This document shows positions 1 through 8,221 of a stretch of DNA of 64,000 bases, in pieces. The notes under the pieces are model-generated. The model saw nothing but the letters and a program-made list of their open reading frames with translations. It was not told the DNA's origin and searched no databases. Each line of letters begins with the position of its first letter. The first letter of the stretch is position 1. Made by a program: the position numbers and the translations under genes. The DNA is from Bdellovibrio sp. qaytius. Its GTDB lineage: Bacteria > Bdellovibrionota > Bdellovibrionia > Bdellovibrionales > Bdellovibrionaceae. The stretch spans positions 1,200,001 through 1,264,000 of the forward strand of contig CP025734.1 in NCBI GenBank assembly GCA_004011035.1, given 5' to 3'.

Positions 1-2
1 CA

Positions 3-185
3 ATTAAGGGAGCTAATCGTTTTGATTTTTACACGGGCTTAGTGCATTATAAGAATGATGAAAATCCATTTACGCCATTGGGGTTTGCAAATGAAAATGC
101 TTCGTTTGCCTATAGAAATGCGACATCAGCTGAAACATTAGCGGTTAGAAAATCACGAAATTATCCGGGCTTGCCGGGCCTTTAG
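3..185 (+). CDS. C-terminal fragment of an unidentified protein (cut by window start)
   Basis: An open frame enters from the left edge and reads about 60 codons to a TAG at 183-185. The residues are mixed polar and aromatic, with a Gly/Pro-rich tail (NYPGLPGL). No domain is recognisable from this fragment. A tandem hairpin follows immediately and separates it from the convergent FecR-like gene. That it is real coding sequence is inferred from the uninterrupted frame and the convergent arrangement. It could be an exported or surface protein, but nothing here proves it. Confidence 0.5.
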   Translation: MKGANRFDFYTGLVHYKNDENPFTPLGFANENASFAYRNATSAETLAVRKSRNYPGLPGL

Positions 186-251
186 GAAAAAGGTCAGCCA
201 GCGGCTGATCAAAATCTTTAGAAAAAGGTCAGCCAGCGGCTGATCAAAATC
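186..251 (-). terminator. Tandemly duplicated terminator hairpin
   Basis: Two copies of a 31-bp unit (186-216 and 221-251) repeat with a 35-bp period. Each contains TCAGCC-AGC-GGCTGA. On the minus strand each hairpin is followed by a run of Ts, as in an intrinsic terminator for the leftward FecR-like gene, whose stop codon lies inside the second copy. On the plus strand the stem can also form, with only a weak T-tract after it. Confidence 0.6.
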
Positions 252-1887
252 AGAGGGCGCCAGAATTGACTTCAAGAAAGCCGGGCTTTGACCAGTCAGA
301 GACTTGATCTTTTTCTTGGCCTTCAGCGCGAACACGCCAGAAATATTGTCCGGCAGGGATGTTCTCTTGAACTAAGACTTTATTTTTATTTGTCGAATAC
401 GATTGAAATAAATTAGAAAAATTTTGGTCTTTTGAAATCTCAACGCGAAATTTATCTGTAGATTTAGATTCTGGAGCCATCCATTTTAACCAGATATATT
501 TACCTAAACCTTTTTGAAAGAAAAACTGTAAGCTTGAGGCCGCTTTTGCGATCACAGGCGTTTTCATATCAAAAATACGGTTATAAAAAATTTCGCCCAT
601 TTTGCTTGTAGAACTAATTTTACGCTCAGCTTTATTGTAAGCAGAAACGCGGTATTGGTATTTACCTTGTCCCGGAATTTTAACAGCTGAAGCGGGTGTT
701 CTTACCGTGTAAGATTGCGCTTTTGTGAAGTCGCCATCTTTATTAGCTACTTCAACTACGTATTTATCAGCGTTTGGAACTTCATTCCAACGAACGTTGA
801 AATTTTTTGGTTTACCGACATCTTGTGAATCTTTAGCGATGTAATCGTAAACGATTTTATCATCTTTTAATTTAATAGAAGGGTAGACTAAATCAATTTT
901 ACCTGTTTTTGAATATTCACTGGTAGCATTGTTATTACCAACTGATTTTAAACGATAATAAACTTGATCGCTTGTGCTTTCAATTTTTGAAATTGAAGCC
1001 GGTGTGCGAGTCACTGTAGGGTTATTAAATTCTGGGTTATCAGCTGTTTCTAAGATATATTCTTTCGCATTTTCAGCTTTAGCCCAAGAAGCCGCAGGAA
1101 CTCTATCTTTATCAACGATAATTTTTGCTGATTCTCTAATTAATTGTGGAGGTAGAAGTGGCTTAGTTTCAGCTTCGATCTTTTTTTGCACGTCTTCGGG
1201 TTTCATTTCATTAAGTTTTGCCACATCTAGAGCTGACAAAGATTCTAATTTAACGAGGGCCTCATTAACTAAAGGCTTTTCCATTAATTTAGCCGTAGGA
1301 GGAGGTGCTACGATAAGGTCTTTGTTTTGAGTAACAACTTGATTGTTAACTTTAACTTCACCTTTTTTAGATTTAACTTGGATTTTTCCGCACTCAGAAC
1401 TTTTACCGATTTCAAGATCGGCATCACCTTTTGATTCGATATTTACTGATTTACCGCAATCATCTAAGACTAAATTAGACGGTAAGTTTTGTGATTTAAT
1501 AGAACCGTATTGAAGGTTAAGCTTAACTTGGTTGCCTTCTGTTTTAAATTTAATAAGAGAGTTTGCGCCAATTGTAATAGATGTGCCATCTTCAAATTTA
1601 ACAACAATAGATGAATCTGGGCCTACGAATAAACTATCACCCTGAGCAACGACATCGTCTGAACGTGCATTTTGCCAAAAGATATTTTTTGTACCACGAA
1701 CACGAACATCTGATTCAACTTGTGAAACTGAACCGATTGAATTACCTGAACCTGCACCATTTCTGCCAATATTAAAGAATGAAAAATCAGTATGAAGAGC
1801 ATAAAAACCTATCGATAGTCCGATCAAACAGACATATATCGTGATGTGGTCTTCTTTAAAGTATTTCTCAAACTTCTGAAAATTCAT
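250..1887 (-). CDS. FecR-domain membrane protein with fibronectin-like repeats
   Basis: 545 aa. A short cytoplasmic N-terminus precedes one membrane segment (about residues 16-34). A FecR-like beta domain follows around residues 60-135, with a GDSLFVGPDSSIVVKFEDG-type core and TSITIGANSLIKF. After a Lys/Glu-rich linker come three fibronectin III-like modules (about 260-335, 345-425 and 445-535), each with the W-x-x-V/A...Y-x-V-E pattern and RTPAS or YFWRVRA-type strands. This architecture (single TM, periplasmic FecR sensor, Fn3 modules) is common in delta-proteobacteria and Bdellovibrionota, and probably has a scaffolding or envelope-sensing role. No catalytic site is visible. It is divergent from the PAS-GGDEF gene across a 187-bp promoter region. 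Confidence 0.75.
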   Translation of the reverse strand: MNFQKFEKYFKEDHITIYVCLIGLSIGFYALHTDFSFFNIGRNGAGSGNSIGSVSQVESDVRVRGTKNIFWQNARSDDVVAQGDSLFVGPDSSIVVKFEDGTSITIGANSLIKFKTEGNQVKLNLQYGSIKSQNLPSNLVLDDCGKSVNIESKGDADLEIGKSSECGKIQVKSKKGEVKVNNQVVTQNKDLIVAPPPTAKLMEKPLVNEALVKLESLSALDVAKLNEMKPEDVQKKIEAETKPLLPPQLIRESAKIIVDKDRVPAASWAKAENAKEYILETADNPEFNNPTVTRTPASISKIESTSDQVYYRLKSVGNNNATSEYSKTGKIDLVYPSIKLKDDKIVYDYIAKDSQDVGKPKNFNVRWNEVPNADKYVVEVANKDGDFTKAQSYTVRTPASAVKIPGQGKYQYRVSAYNKAERKISSTSKMGEIFYNRIFDMKTPVIAKAASSLQFFFQKGLGKYIWLKWMAPESKSTDKFRVEISKDQNFSNLFQSYSTNKNKVLVQENIPAGQYFWRVRAEGQEKDQVSDWSKPGFLEVNSGAL

Positions 1888-2074
1888 GTGTTTACTATCG
1901 ACACATTAAGTTCAATTCATAATAGCCGAAGGTCTAGTATTAATTATATTTTAAATTGTTTAATTATTTTACAGGTCTAACAATGGTCCAAATTTAGACA
2001 GTAGGGGCTCTAAAAATGGTAAACTTTGAATAATATTTTTAAAGATCAATATATGAGGCGCCGAGAAGATTAAC

Positions 2075-3454
2075 GTGGAAGATAATGTATTTTCTTTTTT
2101 TTCAGAATATTACGATTCAATACAGGATCCTGTCTGTCTATTTGATCGTGATGGCTATGTAGCCTACTGTAACGAGAGTTTCTCTGCGTTGACGGGCACA
2201 TCGCAAATCCGTTTTTTAAACAAAAAAACGACCGTATTTAATTCTATTGTTTCTATTGATGAAAAACCATTTGATCTTGCGCGCACTGAAGAGTTCTGTG
2301 GATTCAGTGGTGTGAGTATCTTAAAGTTTGAAACTAAAAAAGTTCTTCGTGGGTTGGGGCAGTTTTCAATTCGTAAATTGATGTTGCCTCCGCATGACAA
2401 CTTATTTCATTTAACATTAAAAGACTTATCGATCGAAGAAGATTTAGTTAAAACTTTCCGTTTTGAGTTAGCTTCGCGTAACAAAAAAATCGATGAGATG
2501 AATCAATTAGTAGAGATCTTTCAAAAGATTCGTCTATTGGATGAGCCAGGTCTTATCGTTAATGAGTTCATGAATTATCAATTAACATTCTCACAGTTTT
2601 ATGCAGCGGCAAGCCGTGTGAATAAGACGATGTCTATGATTTATGGTGAACAAGAGAAAATGACGCCTGAGTTTGCAGAAGTGCAAAAAGAGATCGATGC
2701 GCATTTAACAACTAATGTTGTCTCTAAATATCAAACGCAAAAATCAGTAGTTAAAAACCCAGCGACTGATAGTCATTATTATTGGTCTGTGGTTCCGTTT
2801 AAATTAGCCACTGATGTAATGCATGCGATTTTTATCTTTGAATCTACTGAGCAAATGAATAAGTTCTCGCATCAGTCGGCTATTATTTTAAGTGAGCAGT
2901 TAAATTTAATCTTAAATAACTTAACTCTTAAAGAACTTTCTTATACAGATGGTTTAACTAAGCTTAAGAATAATCTTTACTTTAGAAAAAAAATCGAAGA
3001 AGTGTGTTCGAGTCATCAAAACGCTCAGCTTGTTTTATTTGATGTCGATTTCTTTAAAAAGATTAATGACGGATACGGCCATCCAGGTGGTGATGCTGTA
3101 TTAATGTTCTTAGGTGAAATCATTCCTGCAGTGATGCAAAAAGTGAATCCTGACTTTTTACTTTCGACGATCGCCCGTGTGGGTGGTGAAGAATTTGCTA
3201 TTGTTATTCCTGAAAAAGATCAAGAATTTGCAAATATGTTTGCCGAAGCTCTTCGTGTGGCTATCGAGGCATCGACAGTAATGTTTAATGATATCGCGAT
3301 TAAGTTTACAATTAGTCTAGGTGTTTCTTCGTGGACGCCAAAACATTCGTTTTCACCTGAAGCTGTTAAATTATTGTATAAAGCTGCAGATGATGCGCTT
3401 TACAATTCAAAACGTACAGGTCGTAACAAGACATCATTATTAAATGTAGCTTAA
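2075..3454 (+). CDS. PAS-GGDEF diguanylate cyclase
   Basis: 459 aa, cytoplasmic. An N-terminal PAS domain (about residues 5-120, YDSIQDPVCLFDRDGYVAYC) is followed by a weakly conserved, possibly GAF-like region (about 135-290). The C-terminal GGDEF domain (about 295-455) has the intact signature GGEEF inside RVGGEEFAIVIPE, the metal/substrate Asp in LVLFDVDFFKKINDGYGH, and DALYNSKRTGRNK at the end. It should make cyclic di-GMP. The inhibitory I-site (RxxD five residues before GGEEF) is absent: that position reads FLLS. The start is GTG in a purine-rich context (GCCGAGAAG upstream). A weak hairpin follows the stop. Confidence 0.85.
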   Translation: MEDNVFSFFSEYYDSIQDPVCLFDRDGYVAYCNESFSALTGTSQIRFLNKKTTVFNSIVSIDEKPFDLARTEEFCGFSGVSILKFETKKVLRGLGQFSIRKLMLPPHDNLFHLTLKDLSIEEDLVKTFRFELASRNKKIDEMNQLVEIFQKIRLLDEPGLIVNEFMNYQLTFSQFYAAASRVNKTMSMIYGEQEKMTPEFAEVQKEIDAHLTTNVVSKYQTQKSVVKNPATDSHYYWSVVPFKLATDVMHAIFIFESTEQMNKFSHQSAIILSEQLNLILNNLTLKELSYTDGLTKLKNNLYFRKKIEEVCSSHQNAQLVLFDVDFFKKINDGYGHPGGDAVLMFLGEIIPAVMQKVNPDFLLSTIARVGGEEFAIVIPEKDQEFANMFAEALRVAIEASTVMFNDIAIKFTISLGVSSWTPKHSFSPEAVKLLYKAADDALYNSKRTGRNKTSLLNVA

Positions 3455-3477
3455 CCTGAATTGGTTAGGCTTTAATT
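3449..3477 (+). terminator. Possible intrinsic terminator of the GGDEF gene
   Basis: GCTTAACC, loop TGAATT, then GGTTAGGC pair over 8 bp with one wobble. TTTAATT follows. The stop codon of the diguanylate cyclase lies in the left arm. The T-tract is short, so the call is tentative. Confidence 0.4.
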
Positions 3478-3590
3478 CCTGTCACAACTCATGTAACATA
3501 ATTTCTTTCAGTCGAGATGTTTGTCAGAGTGCCCGCTGTTTATCTAGTCTATGTTGATAAACGATCGAGCACAACGTACCGTAATAGGTA

Positions 3591-5384
3591 ATGAATTCAT
3601 CAATTAAACGAAAAATCATGTTTCTACTGAGTATCACCAGTTTGCTTTCATCAAGCGTTTTTTTGATCTATTCAATCAACGTGTTTGAAAAAGATAAGAT
3701 CGCCTATATCTACGATAGCAACAGTGTTTACTTAGAAACGATTACAAATCAGTTTAAAAATGAAACAAAATTAGCAGCAGAAATTTCGAAAAAATATTTA
3801 TCTGAATATCAAAAAAACAAATCGTTTCACTCGGGCGGCGATAGCATGTTCTTAGACGATGATTCATTCGTTAAAGGATTATTCTTAGTTGATATTACTT
3901 CGCCGACGCAGCCAAAGCTTGTAGATAAGATAACGACTAAAACCAACTTTACTTTTAAGCTCACTGAAGACAGCTCATTTATTAAATCGATTCCAAGAAC
4001 ATTAGCCGAATCAAAATCAATGTTCTTAGGTGGCGAAGAAGTATTTATTAATGACATCGTTTATGATGCTGACGAAAAAATCGCCTTAGTCACAGTTTTT
4101 AAATCTGATGCCTTACAAAGTTTTTTTCAATCTGATAAAGCCTACACATCGTACATGATGAATATGAATGGCGATGTTTTTCGTCAAACTGATAAATTAG
4201 AAGCGGGCCATTTAAAAGATCAATTTCCAGTTATATTTGAAAAGATTGATTCCATCAAGATGGGAACGAGCGAAATTAAGTCGAAAACTTCTGATGCGTT
4301 TTTATTGTCGTCATCAAGCCTTGGTGTAAATGATTTATATCTTTTAACTTTAACTAATAAAAAAGAAGCCTTCGGGGTTTTAACTTATTTAATTAATAAA
4401 TCATTGATCGTGTTTTTAATGGTTCTATCAGGCGTTGTATTAGCCAGCCAATTTGCCTCAACATATATTACAAAACGTATTTTAGTACTCTACGAAGCGG
4501 CTAAACAAATCATCAGTGGTGATTTTAAGATCAACATCGAAGTTAAGGGTAATGACGAGATTTCGCTGTTGTCGCAAACGTTTAATAAGATGGCTGTCGA
4601 GATCGTTAAGCTTTTAGAAGAATCAGCTCAAGGTGCGCGTCTTGAAGCCGAGCTTAAAACGGCTCAGGCCGTTCAGCAAACGTTGTTTCCTCCATCTCAT
4701 TCTAAATTTGAATGCGGAGAAATCCATGGTTCATACCAATCAGCGTCTGAGTGCGGTGGTGACTGGTGGCATTACTTTGAAAATGAAAATAAGATTTGGA
4801 TTTGGATGGCCGATGCCACAGGGCATGGAGCGCCTGCAGCCTTAATCACAAGCGCGATTAAATCAGCGGTTGCGATGACTGAAAACTTAAAAATGGAACC
4901 TGAAATGGCTATCGAATTAGTGAATAAATCAATTTGTCAGGTATCGAAAAATAAAATGATGATGACTTGTTTCTTAGGTGTGATCGATAAGAAATCGAAA
5001 GTTATTCATTACGTAAATGCTTCTCACGAAGCTCCATTTATTTTAAGTAAGCGCACTGATTTAAAGAAAAAAGATTTACGCTTTTTAGATAATTCAAAAT
5101 GTAATCGTTTAGGTCAGTCTTTAACATCTGAATACACTGTGGCGAGCGAACAATTAGAAGTGGGCGACCGTCTTTTTGTTTACACTGATGGTATTCCTGA
5201 TATTCGAAATAAAGCTGAAGAGTCATTACAAGAGCGCGGTATGTTTAGAGTGGTTTTAGAAAATCACAATAAAGGCACGAATGTGACTGATTTCATTGTT
5301 GGAATCCAAACGCAATTTGACACTTATCGTGAAAATACTGAATTAATTGATGACGTCACTTTCTTTGCTGTGGATTTAACATGA
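3591..5384 (+). CDS. Membrane SpoIIE/RsbU-type PP2C phosphatase with HAMP domain
   Basis: 597 aa. TM1 lies at about residues 8-28, a sensor-like extracytoplasmic region at 30-265 and TM2 at about 270-295. A HAMP domain follows (about 295-350, ending GNDEISLLSQTFNKMAVEI), then a short coiled coil and a SpoIIE-type phosphatase domain (about 360-595). Metal-binding Asp residues appear in SECGGDWWHYFE and WMADATGHGAPAALIT, and again in YTDGIPD and DDVTFFAVDL. Known relatives dephosphorylate a STAS antagonist. This is the first gene of a four-gene operon and overlaps the next by 4 bp (ATGA). The HATPase and STAS genes that follow make a partner-switching role likely, with the periplasmic domain as input. 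Confidence 0.88.
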   Translation: MNSSIKRKIMFLLSITSLLSSSVFLIYSINVFEKDKIAYIYDSNSVYLETITNQFKNETKLAAEISKKYLSEYQKNKSFHSGGDSMFLDDDSFVKGLFLVDITSPTQPKLVDKITTKTNFTFKLTEDSSFIKSIPRTLAESKSMFLGGEEVFINDIVYDADEKIALVTVFKSDALQSFFQSDKAYTSYMMNMNGDVFRQTDKLEAGHLKDQFPVIFEKIDSIKMGTSEIKSKTSDAFLLSSSSLGVNDLYLLTLTNKKEAFGVLTYLINKSLIVFLMVLSGVVLASQFASTYITKRILVLYEAAKQIISGDFKINIEVKGNDEISLLSQTFNKMAVEIVKLLEESAQGARLEAELKTAQAVQQTLFPPSHSKFECGEIHGSYQSASECGGDWWHYFENENKIWIWMADATGHGAPAALITSAIKSAVAMTENLKMEPEMAIELVNKSICQVSKNKMMMTCFLGVIDKKSKVIHYVNASHEAPFILSKRTDLKKKDLRFLDNSKCNRLGQSLTSEYTVASEQLEVGDRLFVYTDGIPDIRNKAEESLQERGMFRVVLENHNKGTNVTDFIVGIQTQFDTYRENTELIDDVTFFAVDLT

Positions 5385-6172
5385 GTAATATATTTCATCT
5401 TGGCAATACTGATGCAAAACAACAAATCACTGATACCTTTGGTTCAGAGGCAAAGTTTTGTTATTCGCAGGCAGATATCAAAGCAGCCCATTCTTATATG
5501 GTGACCGACAATATGTCGCCTTTAGACTGTTTAAGTGTAATTCGTGATCGTAAGATCACCAATGTTGTTCAGAATTCTATTCAGTGTTTGTCTGACAAAT
5601 TACAATTTTTAAAAACTATTGATTATAAATTTGAAGATTATTTTGATCCTAAATTAAGTTTGCTAAGCGGCGATGTTGTTTGTGTGCCGTTCATGTTAAC
5701 TGAAGACCGAACAGAAGTGATTCAGAAGGCCTTTTTGCAGGCTTATTTGGATTTAGATATGACAAAGTATCAATACTTATTTCAAGTGGCTACAGAGCTT
5801 GTAATGAATGCTCAAATAGATGCGCCAAAAATTTCTAAGAAAACTAACGTCGCAAATTCGATGCTTATCGTAGAAAAAAATATGGCTAAGGGGCTGGTTT
5901 CAATTTCAACAATTGATCATTACGGAAGCCTAGATCCGTATAAAATGTTAGAAAATATTTACGCGGCTAACAAAAATGGATTTCGTGACTCAATGTCAAA
6001 AAATTCAATTGGAGCCGGCTTAGGGTCAGCGTTGATCTATGAACACACTGATTCTTTAGTTATGGGAGTCATTCCAGATGTTATGACGCGCGTTTCGGCG
6101 ATTTTACCGTACGGCGTATCTGAGAAAAAAATTAATCAAATTCAAAAATCTATACACATCATTAAGGGATAA
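5381..6172 (+). CDS. HATPase-type anti-sigma/switch kinase-like protein
   Basis: 263 aa. The C-terminal half (about 125-255) carries a GHKL/HATPase fold as in RsbW or SpoIIAB: N-box ATELVMNAQ, a DHYG G1-type motif and a GAGLGSAL glycine loop. The N-terminal ~110 residues are extra compared with ordinary RsbW (about 160 aa) and match nothing I recognise; they may bind the switch target. The gene overlaps the SpoIIE phosphatase (ATGA) and is followed 4 bp later by a STAS gene, so it is probably the kinase that phosphorylates that STAS protein. No sigma factor lies in the operon, so the regulated target is unknown. Confidence 0.72.
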   Translation: MSNIFHLGNTDAKQQITDTFGSEAKFCYSQADIKAAHSYMVTDNMSPLDCLSVIRDRKITNVVQNSIQCLSDKLQFLKTIDYKFEDYFDPKLSLLSGDVVCVPFMLTEDRTEVIQKAFLQAYLDLDMTKYQYLFQVATELVMNAQIDAPKISKKTNVANSMLIVEKNMAKGLVSISTIDHYGSLDPYKMLENIYAANKNGFRDSMSKNSIGAGLGSALIYEHTDSLVMGVIPDVMTRVSAILPYGVSEKKINQIQKSIHIIKG

Positions 6173-6176
6173 AAAC

Positions 6177-6647
6177 ATGTCAAAACTACAATTTGCTACA
6201 ACTCAGGATAATGGAAAAACAGTTTTAACTTTGGCCGGTCAAATCGACGAAAGTTTTCCGCAAGATTTACATAATGTTAAACCCGGCGCTGAAATGATTA
6301 TTAATTTAGACCAAGTTAAAATGATCAACTCATTAGGAATTAGAGAATGGATCAAATTTATGGGTTCAGTGGCTGCGACTAAAATTGAATTTATTAAATG
6401 CCCTAAGATCTTTATCGATCAAGTGAATATGGTTCAGGGCTTTATCACTCCGAATTGCAAAATCACTTCATTTTACGTTCCGTATTTTAATGAAGACAGC
6501 AATGCTGAAAAAAATGTTCTGTATTCACAAGGTAAAGAATTCGGCGAAGGCTTTTTAAATGTAGCGGGCAGTGTTAAAGGTGAAGACGGTTCAGATCTTG
6601 ACTTAGACGTAGTTGAACAAAAGTATTTTAAATTTTTAAAGAATTGA
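6177..6647 (+). CDS. STAS-domain anti-sigma antagonist-like protein
   Basis: 156 aa. Residues 1-100 fit a STAS fold: VLTLAGQIDESFPQ, then MIINLDQVKMINSLGIREW. The latter aligns with the DSSGI/L phosphorylation loop of SpoIIAA/RsbV. The aspartate is replaced by Asn and the second Ser by Leu, but the Ser normally phosphorylated is kept (N-S-L-G). A C-terminal acidic tail of about 50 residues (DGSDLDLDVVEQKYF) is unusual for the family. It sits between the HATPase gene and a secreted barrel gene in one operon and is presumably the substrate of the SpoIIE phosphatase and the HATPase kinase. Confidence 0.75.
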   Translation: MSKLQFATTQDNGKTVLTLAGQIDESFPQDLHNVKPGAEMIINLDQVKMINSLGIREWIKFMGSVAATKIEFIKCPKIFIDQVNMVQGFITPNCKITSFYVPYFNEDSNAEKNVLYSQGKEFGEGFLNVAGSVKGEDGSDLDLDVVEQKYFKFLKN

Positions 6648-6652
6648 GAGCT

Positions 6653-8143
6653 ATGAAGTTAGCAGTATTTTTTTTATCACTATTTTTGCCTATGTTAGCT
6701 TTGGCCGACGCGCCAAAGCTTCCGTTCGTATTTTTAAATCAATATTTTGAGTACGATGTTTCAGAAGGTAAAGTCTATAGCATTGGTGATCATAAAATTG
6801 ATTGGAATGACGACTTCGCACAAATCGTTGATGGAAAATTAATTCTTAAAAAACAAGATATTCTATTAGCTGGGCTATGGAATATCTCGATGAAAGATCA
6901 AGCTAACAAAGTTGTTTTTAATGTTAAAGAGCAAGATTTAAATGCTTTAAGAACTTTCGTTCTGCCGGTAGCCAGTGGCACGACAACACCAATTGCAGCA
7001 ACAGCCACGACTGTATGTCTAAGTTCACGTAATTTGATTACACAGTATTTAATGTGTAAAAGCTTAACGCCAGTTCCTCCAGGCGCTAATGATACGCAAT
7101 ATCCAGAAGTTTCAATCAGCAAAATTAAAGCGAACAGATATGGCCGCGTGATTTTAAATCAACCTAAAAAAAGTATTCTTTTTGAAATCAAAGTTAATGA
7201 TGTTGAGTCGATCAAGCTAACAACACGTAAACGTCTAATTATACCGTCAACAGTTAAGAAAAATGTAGCTCGCAAAGATTATCAAATTAAATTTGTCGAC
7301 ATGGAGTGGGATAACTATTCTTGGGAAACCAACGTGGGTTATGATCAAGAAGCGTTTCGTGTGCCGAATGATAATCTAGTCACTGTGTACCAAGATTATT
7401 TTAATAAAGATAATTCAAATAAAGAGTTAGAGCTGACTTACTATGTGCCGCCGTATAAACGTATGAAAATTATGAATATGTATTCGTTTTCTCCGTTTTT
7501 TGGATTTTCTAAATTTACTGGAAACACGAGAACAAAAAACGTTCAGATTTTATCTGAAATGGATATCAGTCTTCGTACGTACATCATGATGCAGATGCCA
7601 AAAGAAGAAAGATGGAAGTGGTTCACTCAATACTTTCACTTTTGGACAGCGTCAGCGAATTTTCGTGCCATTAAATACGTATCCAACGTTAACAGCGTAA
7701 CAATTGCCAACCCCTCTGGATTTCTTTTCAACTTTTCGGGTTCGGTGAATCGGGCTTATAACGATCGCCTAAGTTATGCATTTCGTGGAGCCATCGAAAA
7801 AAATACAGCAATCGACTATCAATCAACGAACGCTACAACTGTGAATATGAACTCAGTTCTTAACAAAGAGATCGGTGTTCAAGGAAGTCTTAATCTTTAT
7901 GACAAGGGCCGTTTCGTGAGCTTTCTTCATATAGGTTATTCAATGTTATTACCAACTCAAGTTTCTGGTAGCCCAACAAAAATTGGTTCACGTACATATT
8001 TTCGTTCAGACTTACACTACGCAGACGGCAACAAACTCTATGGTGTAGGATTTCACTACAACTTACGTCAACAAGAGACAGCCCTGCAGAAGCTTAACGA
8101 TCAGTCGTTTGACTACACGGCCAGTTATTCTGTCGCGTTTTAG
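6653..8143 (+). CDS. Exported protein, probable outer-membrane beta-barrel
   Basis: 496 aa from the ATG at 6653. A TTG at 6644 would overlap the previous stop and put MRA before the signal peptide. GAGAG immediately before the ATG and the clean signal peptide (MKLAVFFLSLFLPMLALA|DA) favour 6653. The second half (about 270-496) alternates aromatic and polar residues, with repeated strands such as RTYIMMQM, KFTGNTRTKNVQIL and YGVGFHYNLRQQ, and ends in a hydrophobic strand (YTASYSVAF) typical of barrel proteins. It is the last gene of the partner-switching operon. Specific function unknown; barrel assignment is from sequence character only. Confidence 0.65.
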   Translation: MKLAVFFLSLFLPMLALADAPKLPFVFLNQYFEYDVSEGKVYSIGDHKIDWNDDFAQIVDGKLILKKQDILLAGLWNISMKDQANKVVFNVKEQDLNALRTFVLPVASGTTTPIAATATTVCLSSRNLITQYLMCKSLTPVPPGANDTQYPEVSISKIKANRYGRVILNQPKKSILFEIKVNDVESIKLTTRKRLIIPSTVKKNVARKDYQIKFVDMEWDNYSWETNVGYDQEAFRVPNDNLVTVYQDYFNKDNSNKELELTYYVPPYKRMKIMNMYSFSPFFGFSKFTGNTRTKNVQILSEMDISLRTYIMMQMPKEERWKWFTQYFHFWTASANFRAIKYVSNVNSVTIANPSGFLFNFSGSVNRAYNDRLSYAFRGAIEKNTAIDYQSTNATTVNMNSVLNKEIGVQGSLNLYDKGRFVSFLHIGYSMLLPTQVSGSPTKIGSRTYFRSDLHYADGNKLYGVGFHYNLRQQETALQKLNDQSFDYTASYSVAF

Positions 8144-8175
8144 TCATTCAATAAATTAAAAATACAATCGAAGTG

Positions 8176-8221
8176 AAAGGCCGCTCAAACGGCTCTTTTA
8201 AAACCAGCCGAAGAGGCCTTT
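8176..8221. terminator. Bidirectional terminator-like inverted repeat between convergent genes
   Basis: AAAGGCC (8176-8182) and GGCCTTT (8215-8221) form a perfect 7-bp inverted repeat. Inside it lie smaller repeats, GCCG/CGGC and CGGCT/AGCCG, with TCTTTT between. It spans the end of the leftward DUF4388 gene and lies 33 bp after the rightward barrel gene. Confidence 0.4.
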
